Below are positions 7,382 to 13,130 of a DNA stretch of 17,747 nucleotides, one piece after another. Position 1 is the stretch's first letter. Each line of letters starts with the position of its first letter. Origin of the DNA: Bacteroidota bacterium (GTDB taxonomy: Bacteria; Bacteroidota; Ignavibacteria; SZUA-365; JAADGX01); assembly GCA_024276335.1 (NCBI GenBank), contig JAJRXL010000119.1, positions 1 to 17,747 on the forward strand, read 5' to 3'. Position numbers and translations under genes: made by a program. Under the pieces are notes generated by a model, which saw only the letters and a program-made list of their open reading frames with translations, ran no database searches and was not told the origin of the DNA.

Positions 7382-7803
7382 TTCACGACCTCTACGCGTT
7401 TCGCCTTGATTACGAAGCCCTTGTCACTTTGAACCAACTTCCCCGTGATAATGACTACGCTCTTTGGACGGGGCATGTCGTCACTATTGAGTTTAACGGG
7501 AATCGTGTTGGCAGCGCACGTGAGTTCGCCACATGATTCGAACTCGCGGGAATCAATGACGGCGAACATCTTTTCCGATTTATTCACGCCTGCGACCACA
7601 CCGCTCAGCATGAACTCATCCCGGAAATCTTCCGGGTCTTTCGCCAACTCATCAACATGGATGATCCTCGATGCTCCGTTCGGTTTTGCAGCAGCAGAAA
7701 CGTCTTCATTAATCGATGTATTGCTTGCATGCAGGAACGAGTATGTAATCCCGGCGACAACGACAACACCGGCGAGCACTACCGCAGTGATCCCGGATTT
7801 CAT
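7378..7803 (-). CDS. Membrane-anchored OB-fold (CcmE-like) protein
   Basis: This 141-residue protein has an N-terminal hydrophobic anchor (about residues 5-24), then a polar linker and a soluble domain expected outside the cytoplasm. The domain reads HVDELAKDPEDFRDEFMLSGVVAGV, then MFAVIDSREF, IPVKL, SVVIITGKLV and GFVIKAKRVEVV. This alternation of short beta strands is typical of OB-fold proteins such as the haem chaperone CcmE. The CcmE haem-binding histidine region is not evident. Instead there is a Cys91-x4-Cys96 pair in the middle of the domain. Function is unknown; the Cys pair and the operon suggest binding of a metal or thiol. The ATG overlaps the arsR stop (ATGA), and its own stop overlaps the next gene, so it is translationally coupled. 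Confidence 0.75.
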   Translation of the reverse strand: MKSGITAVVLAGVVVVAGITYSFLHASNTSINEDVSAAAKPNGASRIIHVDELAKDPEDFRDEFMLSGVVAGVNKSEKMFAVIDSREFESCGELTCAANTIPVKLNSDDMPRPKSVVIITGKLVQSDKGFVIKAKRVEVVK

Positions 7804-8180
7804 ATTCGCCCCCGTTCCCGTGTCCGCGTCTCGGCATCTTCAGAAAGACACCAGGCGCTGTCCAACAGCTTGACAACACACGGATCCACGGCGTGGTACA
7901 GAACCTGATTCCCGTTTCGGCGATAGCCTAGAACGCCCTTGTCAGTAAGCCGTTGGAGTTGGTTTGAGACGGCCGTGGGTTTCAGACCGAGCGTTTCCGC
8001 GATCTCGGATACACAGAGTTCGCCGGAACGGGTCAGTGCATGCAATATCCGCAGGCGCGTGCCGTTGGCGAGCATCTTGAAAGTCGATTCAAGGGATGCG
8101 GCCTGTTCCTCTGTAAGCAGGGGGCGCTTCTTGAGGTCCGGTTTTACGGGACAACACGGTTCAATCTTTTTCGAATTCAT
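7800..8180 (-). CDS. ArsR/SmtB-family metal-responsive transcriptional repressor
   Basis: The 126-residue protein has the winged-helix ArsR fold: LESTFKMLANGTRLRILHAL, then GELCVSEIAETLGLKPTAVSNQLQRLTDKGVLGYRRNGNQVLYH. Possible metal ligands are Cys9-Cys10 in the N-terminal arm, Cys56 in ELCVSEI (where classic ArsR/CadC has C-x-C, the second position is Ser58 here), Cys101 and Cys111. This set suggests a soft thiophilic ion such as Hg, Cd, Pb or As, but which one is not readable. Such repressors leave DNA when metal binds. The start at 8180 is decided by a strong site, GGAGGA, 6 bp before the ATG; an upstream in-frame start at 8201 would lie within the operator. It is the first gene of the five-gene hgcAB operon and probably autoregulates it. 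Confidence 0.92.
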   Translation of the reverse strand: MNSKKIEPCCPVKPDLKKRPLLTEEQAASLESTFKMLANGTRLRILHALTRSGELCVSEIAETLGLKPTAVSNQLQRLTDKGVLGYRRNGNQVLYHAVDPCVVKLLDSAWCLSEDAETRTRERGRI

Positions 8181-8198
8181 AATTATTCCTCCATTAAC

Positions 8199-8239
8199 CA
8201 CTACTCCAATACACTACTCCAATATATTGTGGATAAGTG
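8199..8239 (-). promoter_or_regulatory. Probable ArsR operator: three 10-bp half-sites over the promoter
   Basis: The minus-strand sequence TGGAGTAGTG occurs at 8221-8212 and again at 8208-8199, as part of a perfect 13-bp tandem repeat (8224-8199). A third copy in the opposite orientation, CACTTATCCA at 8239-8230, pairs with the first as an inverted repeat with 8 of 10 positions matching and an 8-bp A/T spacer covering the -10 box. ArsR proteins bind inverted repeats overlapping promoters, so this placement fits autorepression. The third half-site could recruit a second dimer. Binding itself is inference. Confidence 0.65.
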
Positions 8240-8249
8240 GTATTGTCAA
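8221..8249 (-). promoter_or_regulatory. Sigma-70-type promoter of the arsR-hgcAB operon
   Basis: Reading the minus strand, a perfect TTGACA (8249-8244) is followed after exactly 17 bp by TATATT (8226-8221). The transcript would start near 8214 and reach the arsR ATG after roughly 35 nt, with GGAGGA at 8192-8187 as the ribosome-binding site. This is the best promoter in the window and the only one seen for the five overlapping genes. Confidence 0.85.
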
Positions 8250-8569
8250 ATCTTTTTACCTGTATGATGGACACCTCCCAGACTTGCGCGTGCTTTCTGG
8301 TTCGTAAATAATGAGAGCGCCGTGTCCCGCGTCATTTCCGAGAATACGCTGAACCTCTATAGCCTCATATTCGAAGCAGGAATTTCCTCACCAGTAATGC
8401 CCGCTGGCGATGAAGCCCAAGGAGAGGTGGCAGGTAGCAGTTTGTGGAAGGTCGGAGAAAGAGTGGATTGACGTTCTCAGGAAACGTCTGTTTGTATTCC
8501 TGATGAGATGTTTGGGCGTATTGTTGAAGGCGAACGGAAAAGCTCCGATTGCGGGATTGAGACGCGGAG
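8250..8569. other. Intergenic stretch without a convincing gene
   Basis: About 320 bp lie between the arsR promoter and the stop of the arginine decarboxylase gene. Both strands have a short open frame here (plus 8410-8598 and minus 8388-8609), and both run into the 3' end of the decarboxylase gene; neither has a recognised domain or a credible ribosome-binding site. No strong terminator is seen downstream of the decarboxylase, only a weak CGGA/TCCG stem near 8534-8546. The open frames on both strands could mark a decayed or dispersed repeat, but nothing in the window itself shows this. Confidence 0.5.
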
Positions 8570-9115
8570 TCAGGGCAGGAAAATCGCGGCCGCGATAACC
8601 GTTGTCCACAAACCGTTCTTGTCGCCCTTCGCGGCCTGCGTAATGTTGAACGTCCGGATGATCTTCCCGCTCATCTTGAATATCTCTTCCTTTTCATCCC
8701 ATGCGCTCTCGGGGTCAAAAGGCACGCCCAACGTCGTAGCCAGCATCGTGGCGGCGAGGTCCTCCGCGTAATCTCCCGCTTTTCGCCTGCTTTCTCCATG
8801 TGGATGATGCTCCGAAAGATAGCCGTACTGGGTACCGTCGGCGGGGATGGCGGTACCGATAGACGCGGCGATCTGGCGATTCGGTTCGTTAGTGGCATTT
8901 CGCGCCATGACGCAATACGTGATCTGCCCGGGTGATAGTGTTTTCAAGCCTTCGTTGGTTGGAATGCGCCGACAATTTGGCGGATAAATGCTGGATACCG
9001 TCACCAGATTAAGCTTTTCAATGCCGGCGTTTCGCAACGCCAGCTCGAACGACGAAAGGTATTCCTTGTGCTTGCCGACGCCTTTCGTGTAAAATATTTC
9101 GGTGGGAACGAACAC
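8570..9115 (-). CDS. pdaD: Pyruvoyl-dependent arginine decarboxylase
   Basis: The enzyme decarboxylates arginine to agmatine, the first step of one polyamine route, using a pyruvoyl group formed by self-cleavage. The roughly 181-residue product has the family features: an N-terminal FVPTEIFYTKGVGKHKEYLSSFELALRNAGIEKLNLVTVSS, with cleavage expected between the two serines of VSSIYPP, then the core with SIGTAIP and YGYLSEHH, and a C-terminal GLWTTVIAAAIFL. The length fits the family proenzyme. The frame opens with TTG at 9136, but GGAGG lies 7 bp before a GTG at 9115, and the protein from there begins at the family N-terminus, so 9115 is chosen. It follows tyrS by 29 bp and is the last gene of the smpB-tyrS-pdaD group. 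Confidence 0.9.
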   Translation of the reverse strand: MFVPTEIFYTKGVGKHKEYLSSFELALRNAGIEKLNLVTVSSIYPPNCRRIPTNEGLKTLSPGQITYCVMARNATNEPNRQIAASIGTAIPADGTQYGYLSEHHPHGESRRKAGDYAEDLAATMLATTLGVPFDPESAWDEKEEIFKMSGKIIRTFNITQAAKGDKNGLWTTVIAAAIFLP

Positions 9116-9144
9116 GTTGTTGCCTCCGGTTTCCAAATATCAAT

Positions 9145-10371
9145 TTAATGATGAACGCGCACGAACTTGCGCTTGCCGACTTTTACCACGAATGTTCCGC
9201 TTGGGAGCGGTACGGTGGAGTCGGTCACCTTATTTCCGTTAATCGAAATGCCTCCTTGCTGAAACATCCTGCGACCTTCGCTCTTGGAAGGCACCATCTT
9301 TTCCCGGACGAGGAAGTCCAAAAGCAGGGGCGTCTCCGAGGCAGGGATCGTGCACTCGGGGATATTGTCGGGCACTTCCTTTTTCTTGTGAATCTGATCG
9401 AACTCCTGCTCTGCTGCGATTGCGGCCTCTTTGCTCACGTACATTTCAACCAGCAAGCGCGCAAGTTTTCGCTTGGCGTCGCGCGGATTTAGACTCCCGC
9501 GCTTCATTGCAGCATCCATTTCCCGGATTTCAGGCATAGGAATGTCCGTCAGAAGGTTGAAATACGGGATGATCAACTCGTCGGGGATCGACAGGACCTT
9601 TCCGTAAATCTCTGAGGCGGGCTCGGTCAATCCAATGAAGTTGCGCAACGACTTGCTCATCTTTTCTACGCCATCGGTACCCGGCAGTATGGGAAGAGTG
9701 ATAATGACCTGTGGCTCCTGGCCGTATTCCCGCTGAATGTCACGACCCACAAGCAAGTTAAATTTCTGGTCGGTCCCTCCCAGTTCCACGTCGGAGCGGA
9801 TGGCAACGGAATCCATGGCCTGGGCGAGGGGATAGAGGAACTCGTGAATGGAAATCGGCATCCCGGACTTATAACGATTTTCAAAATCATCGCGCTCCAG
9901 CATTCGCGCTACAGTGTACTTTGCCGATAATTTGATGACATCTTCGAAAGTCAGTTTGGACAACCAGTCGGAATTGAAAACGATTTCCGTTCTTTCCGGA
10001 ATGAGTATTTTCGACGCCTGTTGGAAATACGTTTCACCATTTAGTCGGGTCTGCTCGAGAGTGAGCGAAGGGCGTGTTTTGTTGCGTCCCGATGGATCGC
10101 CGATCATGCCGGTAAAATCCCCTATGATCAGTACCGCCCGGTGCCCCAAGTCCTGGAAGTGCCGGAGTTTTCGCAACACGACCGTATGACCAAGATGCAG
10201 GTCAGGGCTGCTCGGATCACAACCAAGCTTGACGCGGAGCGGAATGCCGGTCTTAATTGATTTCTCCAGCTTTTGCACCAGGGCATCTTCCGGAATAATT
10301 TCCTCGACACCGCGCTTGATGATATCCATCTGCTCGTTCAGCGGCGCGAACGACTCTTTGTCCGATTTCAC
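9145..10371 (-). CDS. tyrS: Tyrosyl-tRNA synthetase
   Basis: A class I aminoacyl-tRNA synthetase that charges tRNA-Tyr with tyrosine. The 408 residues carry the HIGH-type motif in DLHLGHTVVLRKL, IIGDFTGMIGDPSGR, ELGGTDQKFNLLVGRD for tyrosine and tRNA contacts, and KMSKS in GVEKMSKSLRNFIG. The C-terminal 70 residues form an S4-like RNA-binding domain (SKSEGRRMFQQGGISINGNKV). The length of about 400 and the motif forms fit the longer bacterial TyrS subgroup. The frame is open up to 10443, but a GTG at 10371 has GGAG 5 bp upstream and gives a family-like N-terminus, so it is preferred; the upstream codons overlap smpB. Only one base separates it from the smpB stop. Confidence 0.95.
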   Translation of the reverse strand: MKSDKESFAPLNEQMDIIKRGVEEIIPEDALVQKLEKSIKTGIPLRVKLGCDPSSPDLHLGHTVVLRKLRHFQDLGHRAVLIIGDFTGMIGDPSGRNKTRPSLTLEQTRLNGETYFQQASKILIPERTEIVFNSDWLSKLTFEDVIKLSAKYTVARMLERDDFENRYKSGMPISIHEFLYPLAQAMDSVAIRSDVELGGTDQKFNLLVGRDIQREYGQEPQVIITLPILPGTDGVEKMSKSLRNFIGLTEPASEIYGKVLSIPDELIIPYFNLLTDIPMPEIREMDAAMKRGSLNPRDAKRKLARLLVEMYVSKEAAIAAEQEFDQIHKKKEVPDNIPECTIPASETPLLLDFLVREKMVPSKSEGRRMFQQGGISINGNKVTDSTVPLPSGTFVVKVGKRKFVRVHH

Positions 10372-10372
10372 G

Positions 10373-10828
10373 TTAGCTCCGTTTAATATACCGTTGTAAT
10401 TCTCGTTCCGTGTCGCGGCGCTTGACGCTTTCCCGCTTATCATACATCTTTTTCCCGCGTGCCAGGCCCAGTTCGATTTTCACATGTCTGCCGGAAAAGT
10501 ACACGCGAAGAGGTACAAGCGTATAACCTTTTTCTTTCAACTTCACGGAAAGTTTTCGAATTTCTTTCTTATGCGCAAGAAGCTTTCGTACGCGCATGGG
10601 CTCGTGATTATGTGTTCCGCCGTACTTGAAGGGACTGATGTGGAAATTGTGAAGCCACAATTCGCCATCTTTCACAACAGCGTAACTGTCGGCAAGATTG
10701 GCGTTGCCCTGCCGCAGGGCCTTGACCTCTGTTCCCGTAAGCATAATACCCACTTCGATAGTCGATTGGATAAAGTAGAGGTGCCGGGCCTTTCGATTCG
10801 TTACAAGTATTTTTTCTTCACGTTCCAT
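10373..10828 (-). CDS. smpB: SsrA-binding protein SmpB
   Basis: SmpB binds tmRNA and brings it to stalled ribosomes in trans-translation. The 151-residue protein starts MEREEKILVTNRKARHLYFI, has the core VGIMLTGTEVKALRQGNANLADSYAVVKDGELWLHNFHISPF, and ends in the basic tail GKKMYDKRESVKRRDTERELQRYIKRS that folds in the mRNA channel. The ATG at 10828 gives the usual N-terminus; an in-frame TTG at 10840 would add four residues. No clear ribosome-binding site or promoter was found upstream. No tmRNA gene was recognised in the window. The gene is divergent from rimP, across 231 bp. Confidence 0.95.
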   Translation of the reverse strand: MEREEKILVTNRKARHLYFIQSTIEVGIMLTGTEVKALRQGNANLADSYAVVKDGELWLHNFHISPFKYGGTHNHEPMRVRKLLAHKKEIRKLSVKLKEKGYTLVPLRVYFSGRHVKIELGLARGKKMYDKRESVKRRDTERELQRYIKRS

Positions 10829-10991
10829 AGCTAAAGCCAATCAAGCTACAGATTGCAATGAATTTTTGCAATTGAATTCTGAGAGTAGAGCGGGTGCCTT
10901 TCACTAGGATGAATGATTCCCGGCAGAAATCACGCAGTAACAATGAAGGACGAACGAACAGTGAGAACGCGGAAATAGTCACGGAATTTCA

Positions 10992-11020
10992 TTGCATTTC
11001 CGGAAAAATCGTTATATATT
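10992..11020 (+). promoter_or_regulatory. Promoter of the rimP-nusA-infB operon
   Basis: TTGCAT (10992-10997) is followed after 17 bp by TATATT (11015-11020). Transcription should begin near 11027, about 33 nt before the rimP ATG and only a few bases before the leader hairpin. The rest of the divergent gap (10829-10991) showed nothing I could assign. Confidence 0.75.
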
Positions 11021-11029
11021 CTGTAATGG

Positions 11030-11056
11030 AAAGTGGGAAAATCCCACTTTTTTATT
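11030..11056 (+). terminator. Leader hairpin with T-run before rimP (probable attenuator)
   Basis: A perfect 9-bp inverted repeat, AAAGTGGGA (11030-11038) and TCCCACTTT (11042-11050) with a 3-nt AAA loop, runs straight into TTTTTTATTT. This has the form of an intrinsic terminator, yet no plus-strand gene precedes it and the rimP ATG is 10 bp further on. With the promoter just upstream, it would form the very 5' end of the operon mRNA. There is no Shine-Dalgarno sequence between it and the ATG. A role in attenuation, perhaps sensed by NusA, is inference; 5'-end stabilisation is the alternative. Confidence 0.75.
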
Positions 11057-11059
11057 TAA

Positions 11060-11512
11060 ATGAGCGAAACGAAATTCATCGACACTGAACTCCAGGACCT
11101 TATCCAACGTATCACGGAATCACATTCTGCGATCCTGGTAGAGACTGTTGTGAAGGGAAGCAGAAAGAACCCCGTGTTACAGGTATTCGTGGATACGGAG
11201 GAAGGGATTACCTTGAAAGAACTGGCAGATATCAACCGGGAGTTGAATGTATCGATCGAACAGACCGGACTTCTTGGACATTCGTACCGCCTGGAGGTCT
11301 CCTCACCGGGAGCCACGCGTCCACTTACATTCGATTGGCAGTACCGGCGAAACATCGGTCGAAACCTGGAAATGATCCTGAGAACCGGGGAAAAGTTTAC
11401 AGGGAAACTCACGGACGTACGATCGGAAGGAGTGACGCTCGAAAGAGAAAATGCAAATCAATTTGTCAAATTTGAAGATATCGAAACAGCACATGTACAA
11501 CTTCGATTTTAA
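11060..11512 (+). CDS. rimP: Ribosome maturation factor RimP
   Basis: RimP assists maturation of the 30S subunit. The 150-residue protein matches the family in length and layout: an N-terminal alpha/beta domain with VLQVFVDTEEGITLKELADINRELNVSIEQ, then the conserved YRLEVSSPGATRPLTFDWQYRRNIGR segment, and a C-terminal SH3-like domain (FTGKLTDVRSEGVTLERENANQFVKFEDIETAHVQLRF). The ATG at 11060 lies right after a leader hairpin and lacks a Shine-Dalgarno sequence. It is the first gene of the translation operon and precedes nusA by 36 bp. Confidence 0.93.
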   Translation: MSETKFIDTELQDLIQRITESHSAILVETVVKGSRKNPVLQVFVDTEEGITLKELADINRELNVSIEQTGLLGHSYRLEVSSPGATRPLTFDWQYRRNIGRNLEMILRTGEKFTGKLTDVRSEGVTLERENANQFVKFEDIETAHVQLRF

Positions 11513-11548
11513 CCAAGCAGGGAGCGAGTCCCGGAGGTAGATGCAGAT

Positions 11549-13099
11549 ATGAACTATGAGATAGTAGATTCCTTCAGCCAGATGGTCCGCGAAAAAGGCA
11601 TTGACCGCGACCGTCTTGTCGGAATAATAGAAGATATCTTCGGGATGATGGTCCGAAAGAAATTCGGTCAAGAGGCCAATTACGAGATCGTCGTGAACAT
11701 GGACAAGGGAGATATCGAAGTCTTTCTTGTACGTGAAGTTGTGGAACATGTTGAAGACCCGGCCACCCAAGTGACGCCGGAATACGCCTTGGAGAAAACG
11801 GGTGAAAAACTTCAACCCGGCGATGAATGCGTCGAGATAATCGATCTTAGAGATTTTGGCCGGCGGCTGATCGTAACGGCGAAACAGAACCTCAATCAGC
11901 GCATCAAGGAAATCGAAAAAGACCTTATTTACGATGAGTATTCGGAAAAAATCAATGACATCGTCGTGGGTGAAATTTACCAGGTCCGGAAGCACGACGT
12001 ACTGATTAACCACAACCGAACGGAGTTGATTCTCCCCAAGAGCGAGCAGATCCCCCGCGAGCGTTACCGGAAAGGCGATACCATCCGGTGCCTGATCAAA
12101 TCGGTGGAGCGAAAAGGTAATGCCATGCCACGCGTTATCGTGACCCGCGCGGATTCTCTGTTCTTGAGAAAACTGTTCGAGATGGAGATCCCGGAAATCT
12201 ATGACAACGTGATCTCGATCGTCAAGATTGCCAGGGAACCGGGCGAACGAGCGAAAGTGGCTGTTGAATCGAATGATGACCGCATCGATGCCGTCGGGGC
12301 ATGCGTTGGAATGAAAGGCGTGCGTATCCATGCCATCGTTCGTGAACTGCACAATGAGAACATCGATGTCATCAATTACACCGATGATCCGTACCTCTTT
12401 CTTACGCGCGCCCTGGCACCGGCCAAGCTGGAGGAAATCAAGCTCGACCGTGAGGAAAAAACCGCGTACGTTTACGTAGAGCCCGACCAGGCATCACTCG
12501 CAATCGGGCGCAACGGCCAAAACATTCGCCTCGCTTCCGAGTTGACCGGTTTCAAAATCGAAATCGTTAAGATCGGTGAAGAGGAACCGAAGCTTGACGA
12601 GTACGAAATGGATATGATTGAATTCCAGGATGACTTCGGTGCGGAACTCGTTCAGCAGTTTATCAATGCGGGTTACATCAAGGTCAACGATGTCATCGAA
12701 GCAGAAAAAGAAGAAATCCTGTTCAAGGTTCCCGGCCTTGATGCTGATAGGCTGGATGAAATCATCACGACGTTGAAAGAAGAATTCAAGGAAGCGGAAG
12801 AAGAAGAGATGGCCGAAGTGGATGAACGTCTCGTGGATAAAAGCACGGACGAGGAGAAACCGGCGACCGACGAGGAAGAAGACGAGGTTCCCGTGGAACA
12901 GGGGGAACTGGTTGAAGAACCTGGAGCGGAGAAAGAATCGGTCGGTGGCAATGATTTGAAAGAATCGGTTGATGGAAATGATTCGGAAGAATCGGTTGAA
13001 GCGAAAGAGGACGACGCTTCGGTGACGGAATCCGAAGAAGAACCGGATGAATTAAACGAGACAACAGCATTAAACGAGGCAGAGAAAGACGGAGCATAA
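11549..13099 (+). CDS. nusA: Transcription termination/antitermination factor NusA
   Basis: NusA binds RNA polymerase and nascent RNA to modulate pausing, termination and antitermination. The 516 residues show the N-terminal polymerase-binding domain (about 1-125), an S1 domain (VGEIYQVRKHDVLINHNRTELILPKSEQ, about 135-200), KH1 (ERAKVAVESNDDRIDAVGACVGMKGVRIHAIVRELHNENIDVI) and KH2 (KTAYVYVEPDQASLAIGRNGQNIRLASELTGFKIEIV). A helix-hairpin-helix-like stretch follows (AGYIKVNDVIEAEKEEILFKVPGLDADRLDEI). From about residue 415 the protein is a strongly acidic, low-complexity tail with a 9-residue repeat. GGAGG lies 11 bp before the ATG. Extended acidic ends are not universal in NusA. Confidence 0.95.
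   Translation: MNYEIVDSFSQMVREKGIDRDRLVGIIEDIFGMMVRKKFGQEANYEIVVNMDKGDIEVFLVREVVEHVEDPATQVTPEYALEKTGEKLQPGDECVEIIDLRDFGRRLIVTAKQNLNQRIKEIEKDLIYDEYSEKINDIVVGEIYQVRKHDVLINHNRTELILPKSEQIPRERYRKGDTIRCLIKSVERKGNAMPRVIVTRADSLFLRKLFEMEIPEIYDNVISIVKIAREPGERAKVAVESNDDRIDAVGACVGMKGVRIHAIVRELHNENIDVINYTDDPYLFLTRALAPAKLEEIKLDREEKTAYVYVEPDQASLAIGRNGQNIRLASELTGFKIEIVKIGEEEPKLDEYEMDMIEFQDDFGAELVQQFINAGYIKVNDVIEAEKEEILFKVPGLDADRLDEIITTLKEEFKEAEEEEMAEVDERLVDKSTDEEKPATDEEEDEVPVEQGELVEEPGAEKESVGGNDLKESVDGNDSEESVEAKEDDASVTESEEEPDELNETTALNEAEKDGA
12932..13012 (+). repeat. 27-bp tandem repeat within the nusA acidic tail
   Basis: Three in-frame 27-bp units at 12932-12958, 12959-12985 and 12986-13012 encode a 9-residue pattern around ESVDGND. 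The first two units are nearly identical and the third is diverged after its first half. The repeat adds to a disordered acidic tail and probably arose by slippage; copy number may vary between strains. Confidence 0.7.
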
Positions 13100-13130
13100 A
13101 CGCCCCCGCCTCAAAGCAACGGAACTACGA

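Noticed and set aside
8199..8224. The 13-bp tandem repeat as a CRISPR or phage attachment site
   Set aside because: Only two adjacent copies with no spacers, no integrase and no tRNA nearby; its position on the promoter fits an operator better.
10852..10870. TTGCAA repeated seven bases apart upstream of smpB
   Set aside because: Each copy is a short self-complementary hexamer in A/T-rich DNA; too weak to call an operator or promoter.
11303..12352. 349-codon minus-strand open frame over rimP and nusA
   Set aside because: Antisense to conserved RimP and NusA domains, with no motif of its own and no ribosome-binding site.
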